Origin: a virus
Reading direction: 5' to 3' (one strand)
DNA: 43,552 nucleotides
Virus record (IMG/VR): IMGVR_UViG_3300043429_000371
Span: 1-43,552 of that record
Numbering within the stretch: position 1 is the stretch's first letter; each line of letters opens with the position of its first letter. A program made the position numbers and the translations under genes. Below the pieces are notes generated by a model. That model was not told where the DNA came from. It saw only the letters and a program-made list of their open reading frames with translations, and searched no databases. This document shows, one piece after another, positions 8,639 through 13,926 of this stretch.

Positions 8639-9036
8639 ATGAACTTTTAGATTCTCTAATTGAGGTGAAGATCGCCGAAGAAGAAGATTTTCTCAAAATC
8701 AAAGAAACCCTAACACGTATCGGTGTGGCTTCTCGTAAAGAGAAGAAGCTCTATCAGTCCTGTCATATATTCCATAAGCAGGGTAAATATTACATTGTTC
8801 ATTTTAAAGAGATGTTTAGTATAGATGGTAAGCCATCTAATTTCTCTGATGAAGATAAGGGACGACGTAATAAAATCATTCAGTTACTCCAAGAATGGGG
8901 TCTGTTAAAGGTAGTAGAACCAGAACGTATTACTGAGCCACTAGCTTCCATGAGTCAGATTAAGATTATTAATCACAAAGAAAAGCATGAATGGAATCTA
9001 GAAGCTAAATATAACATGGGTCGTAAGAAGAAGTAA
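8635..9036 (+). CDS. regA: RegA translational repressor
   Basis: 133 residues, clearly RegA: KIKETLTRIG, LYQSCHIFHKQGKYYIVHFK and the end segment HKEKHEWNLEAKY match T4 RegA almost block for block. RegA binds around the start codons of early mRNAs and blocks initiation; in T4 it controls clamp and loader genes and itself. Overlaps gp62 by 4 bases (ATGA). A basic tail GRKKK replaces the T4 C-terminus. Confidence 0.95.
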   Translation: MNELLDSLIEVKIAEEEDFLKIKETLTRIGVASRKEKKLYQSCHIFHKQGKYYIVHFKEMFSIDGKPSNFSDEDKGRRNKIIQLLQEWGLLKVVEPERITEPLASMSQIKIINHKEKHEWNLEAKYNMGRKKK

Positions 9037-9051
9037 CTGAAGGAATATATT

Positions 9052-9399
9052 ATGTGGCCATTTAAAATTGTAAAAAAGAATAATACTCCTGCCGAAGAAA
9101 GACTTGAACAGATTAAGGATATACTTTTTCCGCCAAGTAAGCTAAATGAAGAATTAGATAAAGACGGTAGTATTTTCAAATGGCAAGTAGATTATTCTGC
9201 CGATATGAATCTAGATGCTGCGTTGACGGACCTAGAAGAAGGTATTAACGATCCTGCAGTTCATAATACTATAAGAGATATTTCAAAAAGACTTTCTAGT
9301 ATTAGAGAATTATTAGATGCTTACATGGAGTTACATCCAGAAGCCAAGTATATAATGGTCGAAAGCAGTAAGGATGATGTAGATGTCGGAAACCTCTGA
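9052..9399 (+). CDS. hypothetical protein, 115 aa
   Basis: 115 residues, acidic, with a helical middle (ISKRLSSIRELLDAYMELHP). No motif recognised. AAGGAATAT ribosome site upstream. It is followed by an overlapping small ORF and ends the operon that starts at gp44. Confidence 0.55.
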   Translation: MWPFKIVKKNNTPAEERLEQIKDILFPPSKLNEELDKDGSIFKWQVDYSADMNLDAALTDLEEGINDPAVHNTIRDISKRLSSIRELLDAYMELHPEAKYIMVESSKDDVDVGNL

Positions 9400-9565
9400 G
9401 AAATTAGAAGAAATTCCTGCTATTCTAGAGAGAATTATAGACTCTAGATTTAAATATTTACATGAATTGCGATTCGAAAATCATAGACTCGCGAGACATA
9501 TACTCGAAAACGAATATAATCCTGAAGTAGAAAAAATAAAAAAGATCCTAGAAAATATCGCTTGA
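9383..9565 (+). CDS. small coiled-coil-like protein, 60 aa
   Basis: 60 residues, almost entirely charged helix (ILERIIDSRFKYLHELRFEN), overlapping the previous gene by 17 bases in another frame. The -35 box of the next promoter begins 3 bases before its stop. Unknown function. Confidence 0.5.
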   Translation: MSETSEKLEEIPAILERIIDSRFKYLHELRFENHRLARHILENEYNPEVEKIKKILENIA

Positions 9566-9590
9566 CATTTTTCCGGATCTAGGGTAATAT
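9562..9590 (+). promoter_or_regulatory. sigma-70-type early promoter
   Basis: TTGACA, 17-base spacer, TAATAT. The block ATCTAGGGTAATATA around the -10 is repeated in the promoter at 15454-15482, so it looks like a phage promoter family. It would drive the genes from 9614 and the start of the tRNA array. Confidence 0.85.
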
Positions 9591-9613
9591 AAGCATACGA
9601 TAGGGAGAACTCT

Positions 9614-10039
9614 ATGTCTATGCATATTTTACCCGCCTTCTATACGACTACGAACACTCGTAAACGTAAGAAGAAGCCAGCAGCCAAGACTAAGCTCGTG
9701 TCAGATCACGATCGTTGGCTGATGAAGAACGGAGTCCATCCGGATCAAATCCGTTCGAAAAAAGATAAAAAAGTACTTGACAAAATGTGGCGTTCGGGTT
9801 ATAATGATTCTATGATGGTTGATCGATCTACTCGCCACTACGACGACAAAGAGTTGGTCGCTGGTGATTGTTCTAAGCGAGATATTATGACCAATCTTCA
9901 TAAAGAACCAGAGCATGTGCAGGAGGAAATCCTCCGTAAAGCTTCTCTGGTTATGCCCCTCTATAACAAGGGCGGTTTACAGTATGCCGGTCCCAACGTT
10001 GATTTGACGACTGTAGGGACTAAATCTCGAAGAGGATAA
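9614..10039 (+). CDS. conserved-looking basic phage protein, 141 aa
   Basis: 141 residues, N-terminus rich in K/R (TRKRKKKPAAKTK), then a mixed charged body with DKMWRSGYNDSMMVD. First gene behind the consensus promoter at 9562, with a GGGAGA ribosome site, so probably strongly expressed early. I do not recognise a domain; a nucleic-acid-binding or host-takeover role is possible. Confidence 0.55.
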   Translation: MSMHILPAFYTTTNTRKRKKKPAAKTKLVSDHDRWLMKNGVHPDQIRSKKDKKVLDKMWRSGYNDSMMVDRSTRHYDDKELVAGDCSKRDIMTNLHKEPEHVQEEILRKASLVMPLYNKGGLQYAGPNVDLTTVGTKSRRG

Positions 10040-10040
10040 T

Positions 10041-10238
10041 ATGGCTCAGATTAAGCTAAGTGATGCGTTTATGAATGTTTCTGACAGTGTTACTGTCAAT
10101 CGATACGAGAATGGTTGGATGGTCGAGGTCTCTGGCAACGATCATAGCGACAGTTGGCAGAATAAAAAGTTTATCTTCTCTGACCTAAAAAATGTCTTGA
10201 CTTTTCTCGAAGAATATAGTAAGATTACTCTAAGCTAA
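10041..10238 (+). CDS. hypothetical protein, 65 aa
   Basis: 65 residues with alternating beta pattern (VTVNRYENGWMVEVSG, NKKFIFSDLKNVLTFLEEY). Starts one base after the previous stop, indicating coupling. No family recognised. Confidence 0.55.
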   Translation: MAQIKLSDAFMNVSDSVTVNRYENGWMVEVSGNDHSDSWQNKKFIFSDLKNVLTFLEEYSKITLS

Positions 10239-10255
10239 GAAAAGGGGTTACGGAT

Positions 10256-10429
10256 ATGGACATGATCGAAATTCAGCTTCAGGATCAGACGGGCAACTGG
10301 CGTACGTATTCGTATACTCAAAATATTCCTCTCTTGTATCGGGATGGAATGCGCCAGCTGCAGTGGCAGTTTCCGGATGCTCGGATCCGTGCAGTTGACT
10401 CTAATGGTCGTGTTGTAGATATCTTTTAA
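10256..10429 (+). CDS. small protein, 57 aa
   Basis: 57-residue ORF, ATG at 10256 with AAGGGG nine bases upstream, ending 13 bases before the next gene. Composition (IEIQLQDQTGNWRTYSYT, then QFPDARIRAVDSNGRVVDIF) suggests a compact beta-sheet domain like short KTSC-type or phage SH3-like folds; not assigned. G+C-rich codons resemble the next gene. Confidence 0.55.
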   Translation: MDMIEIQLQDQTGNWRTYSYTQNIPLLYRDGMRQLQWQFPDARIRAVDSNGRVVDIF

Positions 10430-10442
10430 TGGAGAATATATA

Positions 10443-10706
10443 ATGGTTCAGAATGCTACTAAGGTTGATAAGGTGTTCGAGGCTCTTGTTGCTCGTGGCG
10501 AGCAGCTAACAGCTCAGCAGATTAAGGCTCGTTATGGTGTCGCTAATCCGCATGATGCTGTTTACCAGATTCGTCAGATGGGTTATGCTATCTATCTAAA
10601 CGAGAGCAAGAATGCCAAGGGTGAGACTGTTGCTAAGTATCGTGCTGGTACTCCAAACCGCAAGCTAATTGCTGCTGGTTATCGAGCTCTGGCCGCTGGC
10701 CTTTAA
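10443..10706 (+). CDS. winged-helix DNA-binding phage protein, 87 aa
   Basis: 87 residues with a clear helix-turn-helix/winged-helix pattern: VFEALVARGEQLTAQQIKAR then YGVANPHDAVYQIRQMGYAIYL. Close variants are common in cyanophages and other T4-like phages. Likely a DNA-binding regulator. It directly precedes the tRNA array by 6 bases and shares the promoter at 9562. Confidence 0.75.
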   Translation: MVQNATKVDKVFEALVARGEQLTAQQIKARYGVANPHDAVYQIRQMGYAIYLNESKNAKGETVAKYRAGTPNRKLIAAGYRALAAGL

Positions 10707-10712
10707 TACAAC

Positions 10713-10788
10713 GCTGCTGTAGCTCAGTTGGTAGAGCAACTGATTAGTAATCAGTGGGTCGGGAGTTCGATTCTCTCTAGCAGCACCA
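10713..10788 (+). tRNA. tRNA-Thr (anticodon AGT)
   Basis: 76-nt cloverleaf, acceptor GCTGCTG/TAGCAGC, encoded ACCA end, T loop TTCGATT. Anticodon loop TTAGTAA gives AGT, rare in bacteria because A34 is normally used only for Arg(ACG). A second Thr tRNA (TGT) is at 16764. Confidence 0.9.
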
Positions 10789-11045
10789 GAATTCCACGGC
10801 AGACTTTGAATCTGTTTGTGGATTTGCAGAGAGCAAATAGCCGATGTGCATTCGATATGTTTCCGTAGAATGCATCCCGTCAAGGGTTGATAGGAGAGGG
10901 AAACACTGACTGCGAATAAGTGTATATCGGCCATTCCGGGTGTACATTTAGTTTAACAGGAATGGTGTAGTCTCATGTTGTCCGTCGGCATGGGATAAGA
11001 TTAAATTGGGTTGGAGATAATCCCCTGATAGGGCGGACCAATTTC
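10789..11045 (+). ncRNA. structured spacer RNA S1, with tRNA-Gln anticodon-arm mimic
   Basis: No ORF. Helices readable by eye: CCAC 10794-10797 with GTGG 10818-10821 enclosing CAGACTTTGAATCTG (10800-10814), which is identical to the anticodon arm of the tRNA-Gln at 15799; ATTTGC/GCAAAT (10822-10838); GCCGAT 10840-10845 with ATCGGC 10926-10931 around TGCATTC/GAATGCA; CCATTCC 10931-10937 with GGAATGG 10959-10965; TCCGTC 10981-10986 with GGCGGA 11032-11037 followed by CCA. Likely processed from the tRNA transcript. Confidence 0.45.
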
Positions 11046-11120
11046 GCTGGTAGGTCGGCAGGATGTCGAAACGCTCTCATAAGGCGTCTAAGGTTGGTTT
11101 GATCCCAACTACCAGCACCA
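11046..11120 (+). tRNA. tRNA-Met or lysidine tRNA-Ile (anticodon CAT)
   Basis: 75-nt gene, acceptor GCTGGTA/TACCAGC fully paired (so not initiator type), loop CTCATAA, T stem GTTGG/CCAAC, ACCA encoded. The D arm has a weak 3-bp stem. Elongator Met versus Ile2 cannot be decided by eye. Confidence 0.82.
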
Positions 11121-11283
11121 ATGTTACTGCGTCAACGGATTAGACTACGGTTCGAAACGTTGACAGTAATGTGTTGTAAAGTTAGCAAAGGTGACCGGAG
11201 AGACCGTAAAAAGGTCTCGTATGGGATCCAGGTTCCGGTTGCAAAGTCCGGTCATTATGCTAATCCGTTGACGCAGTAACATT
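11121..11283 (+). ncRNA. structured spacer RNA S2 closed by a perfect 23-bp inverted repeat
   Basis: Arms 11121-11143 and 11260-11282 are perfect reverse complements, starting directly after the CCA of the upstream tRNA and ending three bases before the next tRNA. Inside are TGACCGGA 11192-11199 pairing TCCGGTCA 11247-11254 and a 6-bp hairpin GAGACC/GGTCTC with 7-nt loop GTAAAAA. No U-run, so not a terminator. Confidence 0.55.
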
Positions 11284-11285
11284 AT

Positions 11286-11361
11286 GGACCGATAGCTCAG
11301 TTGGTAGAGCAGCCGACTCTTAATCGGCTTGTCGTGGGTTCGATCCCCTCTCGGTCTACCA
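11286..11361 (+). tRNA. tRNA-Lys (anticodon CTT)
   Basis: 76 nt, acceptor GGACCGA/TCGGTCT, anticodon stem GCCGA/TCGGC with loop CTCTTAA, T loop TTCGATC, ACCA encoded. Confidence 0.95.
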
Positions 11362-11363
11362 TA

Positions 11364-11447
11364 TTGATACACAACAACGGGACGCCGACCTCAAGGAAGC
11401 GGGTATGGAGATAGCTACCAGATACGTGGAGAGGCGTTGTGTATCAA
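11364..11447 (+). ncRNA. structured spacer RNA S3 closed by a 12-bp inverted repeat
   Basis: TTGATACACAAC (11364-11375) is the exact reverse complement of GTTGTGTATCAA (11436-11447). The interior can pair CCTC with GAGG and GGTA with TACC. It fills the spacer between the two Lys tRNAs. Confidence 0.45.
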
Positions 11448-11456
11448 GTTTTATAT

Positions 11457-11532
11457 GGACCCATAGCTCAATAGGTAGAGTACTGGACTTTTAATCCATG
11501 TGATCTCAGTTCAAATCTGAGTGGGTCTACCA
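11457..11532 (+). tRNA. tRNA-Lys (anticodon TTT)
   Basis: 76 nt, acceptor GGACCCA/TGGGTCT, loop CTTTTAA, T loop TTCAAAT, ACCA encoded. Closely similar acceptor to the Lys(CTT) gene, suggesting duplication. Confidence 0.94.
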
Positions 11533-11545
11533 AAATTTATAAATT

Positions 11546-11553
11546 TATAAATA
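11546..11553 (+). promoter_or_regulatory. T4-late-like promoter box TATAAATA
   Basis: Exact T4 late consensus TATAAATA, 30 bases before the ATG of the HNH endonuclease at 11584. Expected start site around 11560. Confidence 0.6.
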
Positions 11554-11583
11554 AGCAAAAGGCGTCAGTTTATGAGGTATTAG

Positions 11584-11976
11584 ATGCATTGCTTAAATTG
11601 TGGTAAAGAAATAAAAGTTGGAAAATATTGCAATAATAAATGTCAAGGCGAACTCAGAACCAAAAAACTATTACAAGAATGGTTTGATGGAAACGATGAA
11701 GGTTATAAAGCAGGATTGAGGATTAAATCGCATATAAGAAACTATATGTTAGAGAAATCTAATTATAGTTGTTCAGAATGTGGTTGGGATAAAATCAATC
11801 CAATTACAGGTAAAACGCCATTAGAAATCGATCATATAGATGGTGATTGTAAAAATTGTAAAGAAGATAACCTTAAAGTTCTTTGTCCAAACTGTCATTC
11901 ATTGACGCCTACTTGGAAAGCTTTGAATAAAGGCAAAGGAAACAAAGAAAGACATAAGTACTCTAAACTAATATAG
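11584..11976 (+). CDS. HNH homing endonuclease
   Basis: 130 residues. N-terminal zinc pair (CLNCG, YCNNKC), then the HNH core: CSECGW, LEIDHIDGDCKNCKEDNLKV and LCPNCHSLT. Free-standing HNH nucleases of this type are mobile genes in T4-like phages. Inserted in the tRNA array, behind its own late-type promoter and a short AT-rich leader, in the usual arrangement for homing genes. Confidence 0.9.
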   Translation: MHCLNCGKEIKVGKYCNNKCQGELRTKKLLQEWFDGNDEGYKAGLRIKSHIRNYMLEKSNYSCSECGWDKINPITGKTPLEIDHIDGDCKNCKEDNLKVLCPNCHSLTPTWKALNKGKGNKERHKYSKLI

Positions 11977-11985
11977 GTGAGTGTC

Positions 11986-12186
11986 ATGAAGCGCAAGTAT
12001 ACATTTATGGAAATGGTTGATCTTTCGTATTCTGAACATTATCGTGAGTATCTTCGCCATCTTTGGTGGCCTCATGGATATCGTCATAATAAAGAAGTTC
12101 AAGAAAAGATTCTAAACAACTTGGTTAGGGATCTTTTTGGATTTGATGAATACCTTGATCAGTATTTCTTGAGTCTTGCAGTATAA
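11986..12186 (+). CDS. small protein, 66 aa
   Basis: ATG at 11986 with AGGTGAG just upstream; an alternative GTG at 11977 adds three residues. Sequence MKRKYTFMEMVDLSYSEHYR then YLRHLWWPHGYR is aromatic and helical, with no known motif. It follows the HNH gene closely and could be cargo or an older resident gene. Confidence 0.5.
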   Translation: MKRKYTFMEMVDLSYSEHYREYLRHLWWPHGYRHNKEVQEKILNNLVRDLFGFDEYLDQYFLSLAV

Positions 12187-12189
12187 ATA
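12182..12189 (+). promoter_or_regulatory. T4-late-like promoter box TATAAATA before tRNA-Ala
   Basis: TATAAATA at 12182-12189; the predicted start (about 7 bases downstream) falls at the first base of tRNA-Ala (12198). It overlaps the end of the upstream ORF. It may be chance in AT-rich DNA. Confidence 0.4.
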
Positions 12190-12197
12190 AAGTTTTT

Positions 12198-12273
12198 GGG
12201 GGATTAGCTCAGTTGGGAGAGCGTCTGATTTGCATTCAGAAGGCCATCGGTTCGATCCCGGTATCCTCCACCA
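12198..12273 (+). tRNA. tRNA-Ala (anticodon TGC)
   Basis: 76 nt, acceptor GGGGGAT/ATCCTCC with G3:T70, the alanine identity pair; anticodon stem TCTGA/TCAGA, loop TTTGCAT, T loop TTCGATC, ACCA encoded. Confidence 0.95.
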
Positions 12274-12275
12274 AG

Positions 12276-12411
12276 TTTCGGGTGCATACGTAGCCACATA
12301 CCTGTCAGCACGTAGCGACAGGAGCGCATTTGTGGTGCAAGTATATACGGCTAGCCACGGCGCTGCACAAATGTGGAGAAGAGACGAATGTGTGTCCTCG
12401 TCTGCCCGAAA
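12276..12411 (+). ncRNA. structured spacer RNA S4
   Basis: Closed by TTTCGGG 12276-12282 with CCCGAAA 12405-12411. Inside: CCTGTC 12301-12306 with GACAGG 12317-12322, and CATTTGTG 12327-12334 with CACAAATG 12366-12373, then a GACGA/TCGTC hairpin. Open frames crossing it have no supported start. Confidence 0.4.
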
Positions 12412-12420
12412 ATTAACATT

Positions 12421-12496
12421 GGGGATGTAGCTCAATTGGGAGAGCGCAGCACTGTCACTGCTGAGGTAGCGAGATCGAAACTCGTCATTCCCGCCA
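12421..12496 (+). tRNA. tRNA-Asp (anticodon GTC)
   Basis: 76 nt, acceptor GGGGATG/CATTCCC, discriminator G typical of Asp, anticodon stem CAGCA/TGCTG, loop CTGTCAC, CCA encoded. Confidence 0.94.
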
Positions 12497-12505
12497 TTTT
12501 TGAAT

Positions 12506-12589
12506 ATGGGCGTCTATGGGGGTTCGACTCCCCAGCGGGCTTGCGACATAGATGAAAAAACAATGTTAGTTGCAACTGGCATTGCCCAT
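12506..12589 (+). ncRNA. structured RNA S5: three-way junction with T-arm mimic
   Basis: Outer stem ATGGGC 12506-12511 with GCCCAT 12584-12589. One branch pairs GTCTATG 12512-12518 with CATAGAT 12547-12553 and carries a GGGG-TTCGACT-CCCC hairpin (12519-12533) identical in form to a tRNA T arm. The other branch is a 10-bp hairpin 12562-12583. It lacks a CCA end and an acceptor stem, so it is not a tRNA. Confidence 0.5.
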
Positions 12590-12603
12590 TTATTTTATGG
12601 TCT

Positions 12604-12692
12604 ATAGAAAGATACATTCAGACATTTCCAATGCCGCTACTAAGAGAGTTGGAAACTGTTAGTAGGTCAGCATTCTGAGTGTATCTTTCTAT
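12604..12692 (+). ncRNA. structured RNA S6: 19-bp stem enclosing a possible pseudoknot
   Basis: Arms 12604-12622 and 12674-12692 pair over 19 bp with one G-U. Inside, TTTCCAA 12625-12631 can pair TTGGAAA 12649-12655 and CTACTAA 12637-12643 can pair TTAGTAG 12659-12665; the two interleave as an H-type pseudoknot or act as alternatives. No U-run follows on either strand. Confidence 0.5.
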
Positions 12693-12701
12693 GGTCCCAT
12701 A

Positions 12702-13271
12702 TCAGACTCGTTCCCAACCGTATTTTTTATACGCAGGAACTTGATTTCTTTTTATTGTTTTAAATTTACCATTTTTAGTTATTTGAACTTGACTATAAGT
12801 AGGATTTGGGTTTTTGGTTCTTGTTTTAGCTGCAGCTAAACCGCCTTTTCTTCCTCTTTCTACTCTTTCTTCTTTGGAAATTTTGTTAAATGTTTGTCTG
12901 TCTCTATATTTTTTACATTGCCATAACAGTTTCATCGAATCAGATATAGATTTTCTTCTTCTATCCTCTGATACAGAGTCTTTTAAACATACTCTTGGTG
13001 ATGATATTGCCTGGTTATAGAATTTAGGGTTAGAAACTGCTTTAACTCTTTGAAGAAACTTTGTTTCGTGGTTACGAGCTTCTTCGTATGTATTAAATTT
13101 TCTTCTAATTTTAAATAAAAAGTTTTCAACACCTTCAGACTCAATAAGTCTTTGGATTATTTTTGATGAAGAAAAGTATTGAACGCCAATATCATTTATA
13201 GAAGATTTTCTGACACCGTAATAAATAATACCAGTAGTGATATGGACTATAGTGTAAGTGTACGCTTTCAT
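12702..13271 (-). CDS. GIY-YIG-type homing endonuclease
   Basis: 189 residues. N-terminal GIY-YIG-like block TYTIVHITTGIIYYGVRKS, then FLFKIRRKFNTYEEARNHE, and a NUMOD3-like DNA-binding repeat region (SEDRRRKSISDSMKLLWQ). Opposite strand to the tRNAs around it, as expected for an invading mobile gene. GAGG ribosome site nine bases before the ATG, and a late-type box at 13300-13307. Confidence 0.85.
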   Translation of the reverse strand: MKAYTYTIVHITTGIIYYGVRKSSINDIGVQYFSSSKIIQRLIESEGVENFLFKIRRKFNTYEEARNHETKFLQRVKAVSNPKFYNQAISSPRVCLKDSVSEDRRRKSISDSMKLLWQCKKYRDRQTFNKISKEERVERGRKGGLAAAKTRTKNPNPTYSQVQITKNGKFKTIKRNQVPAYKKYGWERV

Positions 13272-13299
13272 ATTTTGCCTCGTTTGTATCTGCTGCTAT

Positions 13300-13307
13300 T
13301 ATTTATA
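13300..13307 (-). promoter_or_regulatory. T4-late-like promoter box TATAAATA (leftward)
   Basis: Exact TATAAATA on the minus strand, 28 bases before the ATG of the GIY-YIG endonuclease; leader would be about 22 bases. Confidence 0.6.
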
Positions 13308-13321
13308 AGTTTTATGATCTT

Positions 13322-13413
13322 GGGCGTGACGCTGGGTAGCGGGGAGGCTCTTATAAAGCCTTTAGCATCAGATGGGTGTTCTTCAGTGGGTTCGAGTCCC
13401 ACCATGCCTACCA
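13322..13413 (+). tRNA. atypical tRNA, anticodon TAT (Ile codon AUA), class-II-like variable arm
   Basis: 92-nt cloverleaf: acceptor GGGCGTG/CATGCCT, anticodon stem AGGCT/AGCCT with loop CTTATAA, T arm GTGGG-TTCGAGT-CCCAC, ACCA encoded. The D arm is short (GCT/AGC, 4-nt loop) and 24 bases lie between anticodon and T stems, able to form GCATC/GGTGT. Class I Ile tRNAs normally have about five there. Confidence 0.7.
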
Positions 13414-13418
13414 ATTAT

Positions 13419-13509
13419 GGAGAGTTGGCCGAGTGGTCGAAGGCGGCTCACTGCTAACGAGTTGAACCCTAACACGGTTCCGAGAGTTCGAATCTCTCAC
13501 TCTCCGCCA
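13419..13509 (+). tRNA. tRNA-Ser (anticodon GCT)
   Basis: 91 nt, acceptor GGAGAGT/ACTCTCC, discriminator G, loop CTGCTAA, long variable arm as in serine tRNAs, T loop TTCGAAT, CCA encoded. The base pair next to the anticodon loop is A-C. Confidence 0.93.
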
Positions 13510-13510
13510 C

Positions 13511-13538
13511 TTGACTTTTTGACAGAAAACGGTATAAT
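13511..13538 (+). promoter_or_regulatory. sigma-70-type promoter before tRNA-Glu
   Basis: TTGACT, 16-base spacer, TATAAT. An overlapping TTGACA/TAATAT pair is offset by eight bases. Start site expected just upstream of tRNA-Glu. Confidence 0.8.
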
Positions 13539-13554
13539 GGTAATATGAGTTTAT

Positions 13555-13629
13555 GGCTCCTTCGTCTATCGGTTAGGACACAAGACTTTCAATCTTGGAA
13601 GAGGGGTTCGATTCCCCTAGGAGCTACCA
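13555..13629 (+). tRNA. tRNA-Glu (anticodon TTC)
   Basis: 75 nt, acceptor GGCTCCT/AGGAGCT, anticodon stem CAAGA/TCTTG, loop CTTTCAA, ACCA encoded. Its 3' acceptor strand also contains the ribosome site of the ORF at 13631. Confidence 0.95.
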
Positions 13630-13630
13630 A

Positions 13631-13855
13631 ATGAAATATCTACACGAAAAATATCCCTTTACTTTTGGTGTGATATTTTTTATAATATATTTCGCATTGG
13701 ACTTTATTGATGCTAGATTTTTCATACCAAGAAAGATCGCTGAAGCAAGACAATGTGAGTTAGATGATAAGTGTAGAACTTGGATAAATATACACACGGA
13801 GGATGGCGTGCATGGTGCACACACAGTCTTGAAAACTGCGCCACCGAAAGGTTGA
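13631..13855 (+). CDS. small membrane protein overlapping tRNA-Ser, 74 aa
   Basis: ATG two bases after the tRNA-Glu CCA; its Shine-Dalgarno AGGAG (13619-13623) is the 3' acceptor strand of that tRNA. Residues about 8-30 (FTFGVIFFIIYFALDFIDARFF) form a membrane helix, followed by a polar, Cys-containing tail. The last 19 codons lie inside the tRNA-Ser gene. Translation and tRNA processing would be mutually exclusive on one RNA. Real coding status uncertain. Confidence 0.45.
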   Translation: MKYLHEKYPFTFGVIFFIIYFALDFIDARFFIPRKIAEARQCELDDKCRTWINIHTEDGVHGAHTVLKTAPPKG

Positions 13856-13881
13856 TGGTTCGATTCCTTCATCCTCCGCCA
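13798..13881 (+). tRNA. tRNA-Ser (anticodon TGA)
   Basis: 84 nt, acceptor GGAGGAT/ATCCTCC, discriminator G, loop CTTGAAA, variable arm, T loop TTCGATT, CCA encoded. Confidence 0.93.
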
Positions 13882-13889
13882 CTTTTTTA

Positions 13890-13917
13890 TTGACATCTTG
13901 ACTAAATAAAGTATACT
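13890..13917 (+). promoter_or_regulatory. sigma-70-type promoter before tRNA-fMet
   Basis: TTGACA, 16-base spacer, TATACT. The spacer holds TGACTAAATAA, also present in the promoter at 15882; its TAAATA core could double as a weak late-type box. Confidence 0.75.
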
Positions 13918-13926
13918 AGAGTTTAT

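Noticed and set aside
11121-11282. Inverted repeat as an insertion sequence or MITE
   Set aside because: No target-site duplication or transposase is visible and the arms fit exactly to the tRNA boundaries.
10789-11283. Group I intron interrupting a tRNA
   Set aside because: The flanking tRNAs are complete on their own and I see no P7/P3 core or guanosine site; helices are simple.
12230-12555. Open frames of 60-66 codons across the tRNA-Ala/Asp region
   Set aside because: They run through two tRNA genes and structured spacers, have no ribosome site and no protein-like composition.
12506-12589. tmRNA or permuted tmRNA
   Set aside because: Only a T-arm-like hairpin is present; no acceptor stem, CCA or tag-peptide frame was found.
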